Assembly: GCA_902618245.1 (NCBI GenBank)
Contig: CACMZR010000007.1
Coordinates: 1 to 64,000 of the forward strand
Source: an uncultured Bacteroidota bacterium
Lineage (GTDB): Bacteria; Bacteroidota; Bacteroidia; Flavobacteriales; Flavobacteriaceae
Direction: 5' to 3'
Length of the DNA stretch: 64,000 bases
The position numbers and the translations under genes are program-made. Numbering within the stretch: the first letter of the stretch is position 1; every line of letters starts with the position of its first letter. A model generated the notes under the pieces. That model made no database searches. It worked only from the letters and a program-made list of their open reading frames with translations, and was not told the DNA's origin. This document shows, piece by piece, positions 24,800 through 33,340 of this stretch.

Positions 24800-25375
24800 A
24801 GTATAGAAAAATCCATCAAACAGGAAAACTTAAATCAGAAATAGATAAACTTAAAGTCGTTTGGGAGCCAGAACAATTAATTTTTGAAAATGGCGGAAAA
24901 GTTGTTTTAGATTAACTTTTTTCATAACCCCATCAAAATATGTTTTTATTGCTCAATTAAGATTTATACTCATCTGGTATTTGATCACTTTTAGCACTGT
25001 TGCAAGATCTACAAAACTGCTGATTATCCCGTTTGAGGATTTCGTAATTACTACTCAACCCAAACAGCACTAAAAACACAAAAAACAACGCTAAAAGTCT
25101 TAAAATGGCTTTTTGAGAGCATTGTAAAATCAATAATTATTGCTAACTCTTCAAAAGCCCATTGAACAGTGGCTTTACACTTTCAACTCAACATAATGTT
25201 CATTAAACTTACACTGAGCCAGATTATGGAATCCCTAAAGATTATGTAGAACCGCTGAAAATCATAAATCAGATTTTTTGGAAAAAAATTTATTTATGTC
25301 TAAAAAAAGACATAGAATTGAAATAATTTTGAATAGATTTAAACTTTATTTATTAAGAGAAAAATTACGATAATA
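24800..25375. other. Gene-poor stretch with short decayed coding fragments
   Basis: No long frame. A 37-codon plus-strand frame at 24802-24915 without a start (containing KVVWEPEQLIFENGGKVVLD) and another near 25210-25330 (containing TEPDYGIPKDYVEPLKIINQ) look protein-like and may be relics of lost genes. A possible minus-strand small membrane peptide at 24957-25133 is listed separately. The last 50 bases form the AT-rich upstream region of the lipoprotein gene. Confidence 0.45.
24957..25133 (-). CDS. Possible small membrane protein with CxxC motif
   Basis: A TTG-initiated frame of 58 codons. The product has one strongly hydrophobic helix (ILRLLALFFVFLVLFGL) followed by a polar tail with FCRSCNSAKSDQ and an acidic end. 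The helix-then-CxxC layout is plausible for a real membrane protein, but there is no ATG, no clear ribosome-binding sequence in view, and the surrounding DNA looks decayed. It could equally be a fragment of an older gene. Confidence 0.3.
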   Translation of the reverse strand: MILQCSQKAILRLLALFFVFLVLFGLSSNYEILKRDNQQFCRSCNSAKSDQIPDEYKS

Positions 25376-26464
25376 ATGAGGAAGATTTTGTTTACACTCT
25401 ATGTCCTTTTAATTTTCTCTTGTTCTAGTGAAGATGAAAATTATCTGGCTGAAAGCATAAGTGTAAATGGAAAAAATATCTATGCAGCTGGATACTATAT
25501 TGACGGTTATCCTAATGGTACACAATATGCCACCTATTGGGTCAACGGCAAACGTATTGTCCTTGGTGAGGGTGAAATTACTGATATACATGTTGAGAAT
25601 GATATAGTTTATGCAACAGGCTTAGATGAGAATTGGGAAGCAGTTTATTGGGTTGATGGGATTAAAACCGTATTAGATGGAAATGACACGAGCTCTAATT
25701 CAATTTTTATTCACGATGATAATGTCTATGTTGCTGGCAGATTCTCCAACGGATCATGCTATTGGAAAAATGGGATAAAAACAAACCTCACAACTAATGC
25801 TGATTCTGAAGCCTTTGGTATTGTAGTAAATAATAATGGAAATGTTATTACCGGTGGTTATTATATGAATAATCATCATTATTTAATTCCAGCTAGGTGG
25901 AACGGAACATCGAGGAGAAATTTAACAAAACCACAGGGAGGTGATGCTGAAATTTACGATGTTAAATTAAAAAATAATACACCAGTTTTTTTTGGTATGA
26001 CCATGAGGCAAAATAATATGGTTGGTCTTTTACCCAAAGCCTCTTACTGGATTGGCAATAATAGGACTGATTGTGAAAATGGAGGTACATGGCAAAATAA
26101 CATCTATGGAGGTGAAGGAAATGGTGGATTTATTCTAGGAGATGACATCTATGTAACTGGTCATATTCAGCATATTGGAACTGTCGATTCTGATGGAAAC
26201 CCTAATGAAGCAGAACCAGGAATAACACCTCATTACTGGATAAATGGTCAAATATTTGATTTACCTGGGGGACCAGTTTTTGACAATTATTGGGTTGGTG
26301 AAGGGAGAGATATAGTTGCTTATGATAATCAGATAATTGTAGGAGGATGGGCTAGCTCGTCATCTCATTCTCAAGTTGCGACATTATGGATTGATGGACA
26401 ACTGATTTATCTAGAAAATAAAGACAAATTTCCCTCCGTTGTAAATTCTGTTTACTTAGAATAG
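25376..26464 (+). CDS. Repeat-containing lipoprotein (YWVNGK-type repeats)
   Basis: 362-residue lipoprotein (lipobox in LLIFSCSSED). The mature part repeats a unit of about 45-50 residues of the form 'A-Y-W-V-N-G-K/I-x-x-x-L ... I-x-V-x-x-x-N/D-I/V-Y-x-A/T-G', seen at YATYWVNGKRIVLGEG, VYWVDGIKTVLDGN, CYWKNGIKTNLT, PARWNGTSRRNLT, HYWINGQIFDLPGG and TLWIDGQLIYLEN. The pattern suggests a beta-propeller on the cell surface or periplasmic face. No enzymatic motif is seen and no function is known to me. It stands alone between two gene-poor stretches. Confidence 0.8.
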   Translation: MRKILFTLYVLLIFSCSSEDENYLAESISVNGKNIYAAGYYIDGYPNGTQYATYWVNGKRIVLGEGEITDIHVENDIVYATGLDENWEAVYWVDGIKTVLDGNDTSSNSIFIHDDNVYVAGRFSNGSCYWKNGIKTNLTTNADSEAFGIVVNNNGNVITGGYYMNNHHYLIPARWNGTSRRNLTKPQGGDAEIYDVKLKNNTPVFFGMTMRQNNMVGLLPKASYWIGNNRTDCENGGTWQNNIYGGEGNGGFILGDDIYVTGHIQHIGTVDSDGNPNEAEPGITPHYWINGQIFDLPGGPVFDNYWVGEGRDIVAYDNQIIVGGWASSSSHSQVATLWIDGQLIYLENKDKFPSVVNSVYLE

Positions 26465-26646
26465 GATCAGATCGTGAATATTAAGAAAATCAAATCAGCT
26501 AAAAAATCTCTTTAGCTTTTGTAACAGTTTGTCACGATATGTATTACACGCTTCAAGAATCGCTGATAATCCCTAATTGCCCTTTTGCTTGATTCAGAAC
26601 CTTTTCTCCTGCAATTCTTGCCCTTACCATCCGCAAATTCATCTGT

Positions 26647-26678
26647 AAAAAAACAAACCCCCACTAATAGCAGGGGTT
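26647..26678 (-). terminator. Intrinsic terminator downstream of tRNA-Ser
   Basis: Read on the minus strand, AACCCC pairs with GGGGTT around a pentaloop, with three further weak pairs, and is followed by a T-rich run (TTTGTTTTTTT). It lies about 15 bases past the 3' end of the tRNA gene on the same strand. Confidence 0.7.
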
Positions 26679-26692
26679 ACAAGAGGATTAAG

Positions 26693-26777
26693 CGGAGAAA
26701 GAGGGATTCGAACCCCCGGAGGTGTGACCCTCAACAGTTTTCAAGACTGCCGCATTCGACCACTCTGCCATTTCTCC
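26693..26777 (-). tRNA. tRNA-Ser (anticodon UGA)
   Basis: An 85-base cloverleaf on the minus strand. The acceptor stem pairs GGAGAAA with TTTCTCC, the anticodon loop is CTTGAAA with anticodon TGA, a long variable arm (GAGGGTCACACCTC region) marks a class II serine tRNA, and the T arm contains GGTTCGAATCC. CCA is not encoded. The gene stands alone and is followed by an intrinsic terminator. Confidence 0.97.
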
Positions 26778-26787
26778 TTAATGGAGA

Positions 26788-26818
26788 TAAATATACATTG
26801 CTTTTTCCGATTAGAAAA
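26788..26818 (-). promoter_or_regulatory. Putative promoter of tRNA-Ser
   Basis: On the minus strand TTTT, 19 bases, then TATATTTA, close to the Bacteroidota consensus TTTG-N19-TAnnTTTG with one mismatch in each box. It lies 10 bases before the tRNA 5' end. Confidence 0.45.
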
Positions 26819-26854
26819 CATTTCATTAACTCTCTTTTAAGATAGTTAGAGTCA

Positions 26855-26862
26855 TAGTTTTG
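26855..26862 (+). promoter_or_regulatory. Putative -7 box upstream of TauE/SafE gene
   Basis: TAGTTTTG is a full match to the Bacteroidota -7 consensus TAnnTTTG and lies 16 bases before the ATG. A convincing -33 TTG box at the right spacing is not seen. Confidence 0.4.
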
Positions 26863-26878
26863 TATATTTAAAAATCAT

Positions 26879-27631
26879 ATGGATGCTACATTAGAGCTAG
26901 TAATTTTAGTTGCTATCGGATTTTTAGCAGGAATAGTTAATACCCTTGCAGGAGGGGGTTCATTATTTACACTTCCAATACTCATCTTTCTTGGATTACC
27001 TCCGCAAGTTGCAAATGGAACAAACAGAGTTGTAATTGTAGCACAATCTTTAAGTGGATCAATAGGTTACTCTAGCAAAGGAATTTACTCATATCCATTT
27101 AACATTTATCTAGGTATAAGTGCCAGTATCGGAGCATATATAGGTGCCAAAATAGCTTTAAATATTGATGGAGAGATTTTTAATAAAATATTGGCCGTAA
27201 TTATAATTATTATTGGAGGACTAATATTTATTCGCAAGAAAAAATTAACAAACTTTATTAATGAGCGGACTTCTGGAAAATATTTATGGTTTAGCATTTT
27301 AGTTTTTTTTGTTTTTGGTATTTATGGAGGCTTTATAAATGCAGGAATAGGTTTACTTATAATGTTGTTTCTAAATAGATTTAATCAGATGTCATTAGTA
27401 AAAAGTAACGCGACAAAAGTGTCTGTTGTTTTTATTTACTCATTATTTGCTTTATTAATCTTTGCTTATAACAATTCAATAGATTGGCAAATGGGAATAT
27501 CTATGGCTACAGGCTCTATTTTTGGCGCTTGGTTCTCGAGCCGTTGGTCTGTTAAAAGAGGTGATAAATTAATTCGTTATGTAGTGATTATAAGTACTGC
27601 AATAATTTCAATAAAACTTTGGTTTTTTTAG
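26879..27631 (+). CDS. TauE/SafE family (TSUP) anion permease
   Basis: 250-residue integral membrane protein with about eight helices. The first half begins with LVILVAIGFLAGIVNTLAGGGSLFTLP, the glycine-rich signature of the TSUP family, and the second half has an equivalent repeat at GIYGGFINAGIGLLIMLF. Members export sulfite, sulfoacetate or related organosulfur anions, but specificity cannot be read here. It converges on the ribB gene with two bases between the stops. Confidence 0.9.
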   Translation: MDATLELVILVAIGFLAGIVNTLAGGGSLFTLPILIFLGLPPQVANGTNRVVIVAQSLSGSIGYSSKGIYSYPFNIYLGISASIGAYIGAKIALNIDGEIFNKILAVIIIIIGGLIFIRKKKLTNFINERTSGKYLWFSILVFFVFGIYGGFINAGIGLLIMLFLNRFNQMSLVKSNATKVSVVFIYSLFALLIFAYNNSIDWQMGISMATGSIFGAWFSSRWSVKRGDKLIRYVVIISTAIISIKLWFF

Positions 27632-27633
27632 CT

Positions 27634-28770
27634 CTAGTAGCTTTTGTATCCTTCTATGCTGATTCCGTAACCTGTTATAGCAATTCTTCTTTGTTGTTTT
27701 GAATTACTAATTACCTTGAGTCTTGTGATTCCTATGTCATGTAAAATCTGAGCACCTATTCCAAAATCTTTGTTATCCATTGGCATTGGTGGAACTTGAT
27801 CATGCTTGCCTTTACGCTGCATTTGTTTTAAACTCTTTATTCTAGCTAAGAGGTTTTCTGGATTTTCATCTTGATTAATAAATAAAATCGCTCCTTTTTC
27901 TTCATTATTGATTAAATTAAAAATATCATCTAATCTTTGATTTACTGCACCGGTAAGCATTCCCAAAATATCGTTTGTAATTTTTGAAGATTGAATTCTA
28001 GTTAAAACAACCTCATTTTTCTCCCAATGTCCCTTGCTTAAAGCTAAATGAACATTACCGTTTGTAGTCTGATGGTATGCTCTCATTCTAAAGGTTCCAT
28101 AACGTGTTTTAACCTCATGATCTACTTTTTTTACAATCAGACTGTCATGTTGCATTCTATAAGAAACTAAGTCTTCAATAGATACAATTTTTAAATTTAG
28201 TGTTTTAGCTACATTAACAAGTTGGGGAAGTCTAGCCATACTTCCATCTTCATTCATAATTTCGACAATAACTCCAGCAGGTTCAAAACCAGCAAGTCTT
28301 GCAAAATCGATAGCAGCCTCAGTATGGCCCGTTCTGCGAAGTACACCCCCTGATTTTGCAATAAGGGGAAAAACGTGTCCAGGTTTAGATAGGTGAGAAG
28401 GCTTTGTTTTCTTGCTAATTAGTGCTTTAATTGTTGAGGCTCTATCTGCAGCAGAGATACCTGTTGTTACTCCCTTGCCTTTTAGATCTACTGAAACCGT
28501 AAATGCTGTATCCATAGGATCAGTATTATCTGAAACCATTTTCCCTAACTTTAGATCTTGACAACGTTCTTCAGTTAGTGGTGTACAAATTAATCCTCTT
28601 CCATGTGTAGCCATAAAATTAATGAGTGTTGGTGTGATTTTTTCAGCAGCAGCAACAAAATCTCCCTCATTTTCTCTATTTGCATCATCAACAACTATAA
28701 TTACCTCACCATTTTTGATGGCATTAATAGCCTCTGGAATACTATTTAATTTAATTTTATTTTCAGTCAT
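27634..28770 (-). CDS. ribB: 3,4-dihydroxy-2-butanone-4-phosphate synthase with degenerate GTP cyclohydrolase II domain
   Basis: 378-residue two-domain protein of riboflavin synthesis. The N-terminal domain (about 1-200) is intact: [43 protein letters not shown] and [17 protein letters not shown], so it should convert ribulose 5-phosphate to the four-carbon precursor. The C-terminal domain has the RibA fold, but the zinc-cysteine motif (HSECLTGD...RCDCG in E. coli RibA) is replaced by QSSKITND...LTGAVN, and the QEGRG-type motif by QDENP. GTP cyclohydrolase II activity is therefore probably lost, and a separate ribA would be needed. It overlaps the LptF/G gene by four bases. Confidence 0.92.
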   Translation of the reverse strand: MTENKIKLNSIPEAINAIKNGEVIIVVDDANRENEGDFVAAAEKITPTLINFMATHGRGLICTPLTEERCQDLKLGKMVSDNTDPMDTAFTVSVDLKGKGVTTGISAADRASTIKALISKKTKPSHLSKPGHVFPLIAKSGGVLRRTGHTEAAIDFARLAGFEPAGVIVEIMNEDGSMARLPQLVNVAKTLNLKIVSIEDLVSYRMQHDSLIVKKVDHEVKTRYGTFRMRAYHQTTNGNVHLALSKGHWEKNEVVLTRIQSSKITNDILGMLTGAVNQRLDDIFNLINNEEKGAILFINQDENPENLLARIKSLKQMQRKGKHDQVPPMPMDNKDFGIGAQILHDIGITRLKVISNSKQQRRIAITGYGISIEGYKSY

Positions 28771-30212
28771 GTTATTTTATGAAAAGGGAGTTTTTTAAAT
28801 AGGTTCAAAATTGGGGAATATATGTTATAAATACTAATAAAACCTTTATCTGATGAAGCTCTTTTAGTTAAAATATAGGAGAAAGGAGCTAAAACAATTG
28901 TCGAAAGCCAAGTAGCAATCAGGGGGGAAATACTACTATCTTCTGCGGCGTTTTTGCTAAACAGACCTATATAATGGTATGTTAAAAATATAATAACAGA
29001 AAGCACTAAAGGAAGGCCTAACCCTCCTTTTCTTATTATTGCCCCTAATGATGCCCCAATTAAAAACAATAATATAGAAACAAAAAGTAAAGTATATTTC
29101 TCTTGAAGTGTAATTTTGTGCAAATTAATTAGTTTTTGATATGCAAAAAATTGTCCTTTTTTTGCGTTTAAATCATTTAATGAGTTTCTTACCCTAGTTA
29201 TACCTTGGCTATAAACATTACTTTTTTTCCAATTTTCGTCAGTCACTATAAACTCTAAAACATGTTCAGGTAAAACTGCTTTTTCGTTGTAAGACTTTGT
29301 TTTACTTATAAATGAGGATAAAGAGCTTGTTTTTGAAAAATTATTATAAAAAATATTTTTCTCATCTTCAAAAGAACTCTCGAGTGTATCAATACTAGTA
29401 TTTAATTGATTAATTTTTTGCATTCGAAAAGATGTTTTTATGTTCTCCTGATCCAAATCAATATTATTGAATTGTGATAAATCAATATTCATTTCATATT
29501 CTTCAAAGGAAACTTTTGCATGAGGAATCCTATTTCGCTCTTGGATCTTTTTCGGAATAAATTCTTCATATCGGTTTCCATTATATAAAACCAATTTAAG
29601 GTTTGGGTCTGTTGGCTCATTTTTCATTTCTCCCCGCTCAGCCTTTATAACTATGTTGTTTTGTTTATTTGGTGTGTATTCATGAATAATTACATTTTCT
29701 AAGAACCGATCATTATCACCATATTTTTTTTCAACCTTGATATTGTATAATCCAATTTCGTTAAATATACCCTCTCTAATCGCAAGTGTTGGTTTTAATT
29801 TTGCAAGATTTTTTCTAAGATTATAAGATTTAAGCTCGCCATATGGAATTACATGATTCGAAAAGTAGAAAGTCCCAATACCTAAAAATAAATGAAAAAT
29901 AGATAAACTTAAAAGGGCTCTTTGTAATGATATACCTGTAGCTTTCATTGCAGCGAATTCGTAATTTTCTGACAAAGTTCCGAAAGTCATTAAAGAAGCT
30001 AGTAAAACTGACAATGGGAGAACCAGAGGAATCAATTTAGGGGAGTAGTAAACTAAAAATTTCCCAATGATTAATATATCTAATCCCTTTCCAGCCAATT
30101 CATCAATGAAAAGCCAAAAAGTTTGGATAATAAAAATAAATAAACATATTCCGAATACACTAACAAGTCTTATTAGGTAGCTTTTAAGAATGTATTTGTC
30201 TATAATTTTCAC
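28767..30212 (-). CDS. LptF/LptG family (YjgP/YjgQ) permease
   Basis: 481-residue inner-membrane permease of the lipopolysaccharide export family. Three N-terminal helices start with [20 protein letters not shown], the middle (about 140-350) is a periplasmic beta-jellyroll, and three helices follow from about 360 ([25 protein letters not shown]). [14 protein letters not shown] is a family hallmark. The partner ATPase LptB is not in view. It lies four bases after the LolA gene and is probably cotranscribed with ftsK-lolA. Confidence 0.9.
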   Translation of the reverse strand: MKIIDKYILKSYLIRLVSVFGICLFIFIIQTFWLFIDELAGKGLDILIIGKFLVYYSPKLIPLVLPLSVLLASLMTFGTLSENYEFAAMKATGISLQRALLSLSIFHLFLGIGTFYFSNHVIPYGELKSYNLRKNLAKLKPTLAIREGIFNEIGLYNIKVEKKYGDNDRFLENVIIHEYTPNKQNNIVIKAERGEMKNEPTDPNLKLVLYNGNRYEEFIPKKIQERNRIPHAKVSFEEYEMNIDLSQFNNIDLDQENIKTSFRMQKINQLNTSIDTLESSFEDEKNIFYNNFSKTSSLSSFISKTKSYNEKAVLPEHVLEFIVTDENWKKSNVYSQGITRVRNSLNDLNAKKGQFFAYQKLINLHKITLQEKYTLLFVSILLFLIGASLGAIIRKGGLGLPLVLSVIIFLTYHYIGLFSKNAAEDSSISPLIATWLSTIVLAPFSYILTKRASSDKGFISIYNIYSPILNLFKKLPFHKIT

Positions 30213-30216
30213 GCTT

Positions 30217-30852
30217 TTAATTATTTATGTAATAATCAGGATATTTATTCTTATCAAAAACAAAAAAGTCATCTCTAAGATTAATATTAGTTTTAATATT
30301 TTTTAATGTAAGTGTTGTTCGGGTATCGTATCTACCAATTTCTATCAAACGATAAATAAGTTTTGTTCTCATATCAATTCCAAGTAACAAATACTTTAAT
30401 TCCTTTTTCTCCTCATTTGGTATAAGCTTAACAAATTGAACAGGTGTTCCCATAACATTTTGTTTAATGTCCCATTGGTAAGCATAATCTTTTTTATAAA
30501 TTGTTAAGATCTCAGATGGATTAATTCCAAACTCCGATTCCTCCTCTGGATCACTGATTGTAATTTCTTCATTTTCAGGTATAATAGTATAAGTCATTTT
30601 CCCATCGCATAACTGCTCAAAACCCAAGAAATTTATTCTATATAAATCCTTACTGATTGTTACATAGCCATTGGTTTCCTGTCTGATATTTTCCGGTCTA
30701 TTTTCTAAAACATATGTAAAATCAAATTTTATATTCTTAAATGAAGAAATTTTACCTGAAACTTCATCTAACAATTTTCTAGCAGCCTCAGTATTTTGGG
30801 ATAATAAGGGATGACTTAAAAGTAAAATAAAAAGGAATAATTTTTTTTTCAT
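30217..30852 (-). CDS. lolA: LolA-like outer-membrane lipoprotein carrier protein
   Basis: 211-residue periplasmic protein with signal peptide MKKKLFLFILLLSHPLLSQ. The mature chain follows the LolA/DUF2092 plan: an N-terminal helix (EAARKLLDEVSGKISSFKNI), then strands with DFTYVLENRPENIRQETNGY and the DLYRINFLGFEQLCDGKMTYTI block. It should bind lipid moieties of lipoproteins and carry them to the outer membrane. Location directly downstream of ftsK is a widespread Bacteroidota and proteobacterial arrangement and supports the housekeeping lolA role. Confidence 0.87.
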   Translation of the reverse strand: MKKKLFLFILLLSHPLLSQNTEAARKLLDEVSGKISSFKNIKFDFTYVLENRPENIRQETNGYVTISKDLYRINFLGFEQLCDGKMTYTIIPENEEITISDPEEESEFGINPSEILTIYKKDYAYQWDIKQNVMGTPVQFVKLIPNEEKKELKYLLLGIDMRTKLIYRLIEIGRYDTRTTLTLKNIKTNINLRDDFFVFDKNKYPDYYINN

Positions 30853-30875
30853 TGAATTTTATTTAAGATGAGTTG

Positions 30876-33188
30876 CTAAAGTTGATCATCCAAAAGACGA
30901 TCTAATGTAGTTAAATCCGATATTAAGACTTGACGAGCTTTACTTCCTTCAAATGGTCCTACTACGCCAGCAGCTTCCATCTGGTCAATAATTCTTCCTG
31001 CTCTATTATATCCCAATTTTAATTTTCTTTGTAATAATGAAGCAGATCCCTGTTGAGCAGTAACAATTACTTCAGCAGCTTCTCGAAATAATGAATCGCG
31101 CTCACTTGGGTCTATTTCAATACTAGAGTTGTTTTCTTCCCCACTATACTCTGGAAGTAAATGTGCCTGAGAGTATCCCGTTTGACCTCCTACAAATGAT
31201 GAAATATTTTCAACCTCTGGAGTATCAACGAATGCACATTGAATTCTAGTTAATTCATTGCCTTGGGTGTAAAGCATGTCGCCTCTACCAATTAATTGAT
31301 CAGCGCCACCACTGTCTAGTATCGTACGTGAATCGATTTTTGAAGCAACTCTGAAAGCTATACGAGCTGGAAAGTTGGCCTTAATTATTCCAGTAATTAC
31401 ATTTACTGAGGGCCTTTGCGTTGCAATAATAAGATGAATACCTATAGCTCTAGCTAATTGAGCTAAACGCGCGATTGGAGTTTCAACTTCCTTACCTGCA
31501 GTCATTATCAGGTCAGCAAATTCATCTACAACTAGTATTATATAAGGTAAAAAGTTATGACCGTCTTTAGGGTTTAGTTTTCTTTGTTTGAATTTTAAAT
31601 TATACTCCTTAATATTTCTACACATTGCATTTTTTAGAAGTTCATATCTATTATCCATCTCAATACACAATGAATTTAAAGTATTAATAACCTTTGTATT
31701 ATCTGTAATAATAGCTTCTTCAGTATCAGGTAGTTTAGCCAAATAATGACGTTCAATTTTACTGTAAATATTTAATTCTACTTTTTTAGGATCAACCAAA
31801 ACAAATTTAACTTCGGCTGGATGTTTTTTGAAAATCAGTGATGTCAAAACTGCATTAAGCCCCACAGATTTGCCTTGACCAGTCGCGCCCGCCATTAACA
31901 GGTGAGGCATTTTTACAAGATCCACGACGAATGTTTCATTACTTATTGTTTTTCCTAGAGCAATTGGCAGTTCCATCTCTGCATTTTGAAACTTAGTAGA
32001 AGTGATTACGGATCGCATTGAAACTACAGTTGGATTTTGATTTGGAACTTCTATTCCTATTGTACCCTTTCCAGGAATGGGTGCAATAATTCTTATGCCT
32101 AGCGCAGAGAGTGAGAGTGCAATATCGTCTTCTAAACTTTTGATTTTTGAAATACGAATTCCAGCATCTGGCACTATTTCATAAAGTGTTACAGTTGGAC
32201 CAATTGTGGCTTTAATATTTGAAATTCCAATTTTATAATTATTTAACGTCTCAACAATTTTATTTTTATTTGCCTCGAGTTCTTCTTGGTTTATTTTTAT
32301 TCCGGTCTCTCCATAGTTTTTCAAAAGATCTAAGTTGGGCATTTTAAACTTCCTAAGCTCTAGTGTTGGATCAAAAAAACCTTGTTTTTTAATCAGATCA
32401 TTAGCAATTTTATCATCTAAAGTTTCTTCTTCTTTGGTAGTTTCAACTTCCATTACTAATTCATCTTTTTTTAGCAAATGTTTTTCAAAAATTTTCTCTT
32501 TTGTTTTTTCTTTTGAATTTTTAAATATTTCAGGACTAATTTTTTCTTTTTCATTTTGGCTGGAGTCTAATGGAATAGATTCACCAAAATTTTCATTTAA
32601 GTTTTCGGTTTTGTTGTTTTTGTTCCAAAATTTCTCCCACCAAAGCTGGATATTTTCTGGCGTCCACTTTAATTGAATAACAACAAAACACATAAAAAAG
32701 AAAATTAGAATTGCCAATACACCAATTTCTCCGACGTAGGTCTTTAAAATTAAATTTAATTCATATCCCACAATTCCACAATATATTGGATCTGAAGGAA
32801 ATAGATATCCTAAAAAAATAGTTAGCCAAATTATATGAGAAATACCCCAAGACCAATTAGAAAGTATTTTTTCTGTATTTCTATCAAAAAATAACTTAAA
32901 ACCACTCAAACACAGAAGATATGGGAAAAGTAAGGATGCAAGGCCTACTCCTTGATATATAAATAAATGACTTACTAATGCACCTACCTTACTTAAAATA
33001 TTTTTTGCTGGAACTGATCTATCAAAAAAAGACTCTAGAGAACTGTAATCTTCTTTCCAATTAAGAGAATAAGAAACAAATGATATTATCAAAAGTAGAC
33101 CTAATAAGAATAGCCCTCCTCCAAGTAATATTTGACGTTGGCGTCGAATTTTTGGATTAGTTTGAGAACTTTTTTCCTTTTTTGTCAT
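30876..33188 (-). CDS. ftsK: DNA translocase FtsK/SpoIIIE
   Basis: 770-residue chromosome-segregation motor at the division septum. Four N-terminal helices lie within about residues 20-175, followed by an acidic/Lys-rich linker (about 190-270). The RecA-like motor has Walker A in MAGATGQGKSVGLNAV, Walker B in ILVVDEFADLI and the conserved ATQRPSVNVITG segment. The C-terminal gamma winged helix (about 700-770) carries LQRKLKLGYNRAGRIIDQME, which reads orienting sequences on DNA. All expected parts are present. It heads the ftsK-lolA-lptF/G-ribB group. Confidence 0.96.
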   Translation of the reverse strand: MTKKEKSSQTNPKIRRQRQILLGGGLFLLGLLLIISFVSYSLNWKEDYSSLESFFDRSVPAKNILSKVGALVSHLFIYQGVGLASLLFPYLLCLSGFKLFFDRNTEKILSNWSWGISHIIWLTIFLGYLFPSDPIYCGIVGYELNLILKTYVGEIGVLAILIFFFMCFVVIQLKWTPENIQLWWEKFWNKNNKTENLNENFGESIPLDSSQNEKEKISPEIFKNSKEKTKEKIFEKHLLKKDELVMEVETTKEEETLDDKIANDLIKKQGFFDPTLELRKFKMPNLDLLKNYGETGIKINQEELEANKNKIVETLNNYKIGISNIKATIGPTVTLYEIVPDAGIRISKIKSLEDDIALSLSALGIRIIAPIPGKGTIGIEVPNQNPTVVSMRSVITSTKFQNAEMELPIALGKTISNETFVVDLVKMPHLLMAGATGQGKSVGLNAVLTSLIFKKHPAEVKFVLVDPKKVELNIYSKIERHYLAKLPDTEEAIITDNTKVINTLNSLCIEMDNRYELLKNAMCRNIKEYNLKFKQRKLNPKDGHNFLPYIILVVDEFADLIMTAGKEVETPIARLAQLARAIGIHLIIATQRPSVNVITGIIKANFPARIAFRVASKIDSRTILDSGGADQLIGRGDMLYTQGNELTRIQCAFVDTPEVENISSFVGGQTGYSQAHLLPEYSGEENNSSIEIDPSERDSLFREAAEVIVTAQQGSASLLQRKLKLGYNRAGRIIDQMEAAGVVGPFEGSKARQVLISDLTTLDRLLDDQL

Positions 33189-33205
33189 TAATTTAATTTG
33201 TAACT

Positions 33206-33213
33206 CAAAAATA
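33206..33213 (-). promoter_or_regulatory. Putative -7 box upstream of ftsK
   Basis: On the minus strand TATTTTTG matches TAnnTTTG exactly and lies 17 bases before the ATG. The nearest TTTG is only 12 bases upstream, so the -33 box is not convincing. Confidence 0.35.
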
Positions 33214-33289
33214 CAAATTCAATTGCAAAGTGTTAGATTAAAAGTATTCGCAAAACCTGAAATACAAAAAATCAAGACATTAATATTTA

Positions 33290-33322
33290 TATAAAATAAA
33301 ACCCGGTCAAAACCAGGTTTTA
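33290..33322 (-). terminator. Terminator downstream of katG
   Basis: AAAACC-rich inverted repeat: on the minus strand AAAACCTGG pairs with CCGGGTTTT around a six-base loop, followed by TATTTTATATAAA. It starts about 20 bases after the katG stop. The flanks are A/T-rich on both sides, so it could act in both directions. Confidence 0.7.
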
Positions 33323-33340
33323 TTTAGTAAGTGTTAGTGA

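Noticed and set aside
25019-26573. Near-direct repeat GCTGATTATCCC / GCTGATAATCCC flanking the repeat lipoprotein gene as element ends
   Set aside because: Eleven of 12 bases match, but a match of that quality is expected about once by chance over these gap lengths, and no integrase or target duplication is seen.
26553-26642. 29-codon minus-strand frame downstream of tRNA-Ser
   Set aside because: It has an ATG and a protein-like composition, but it is very short, lacks a recognised family and ends in sequence with several stops; too weak to call a gene or an integrase relic.
26693-26777. tRNA-Ser as an integration site for a genomic island
   Set aside because: No duplicated tRNA 3' end and no integrase gene were found on either side within the window.
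26585-26845. 86-codon plus-strand frame across the tRNA gene
   Set aside because: It runs antisense through tRNA-Ser and its terminator; the coding look comes from conserved tRNA sequence.
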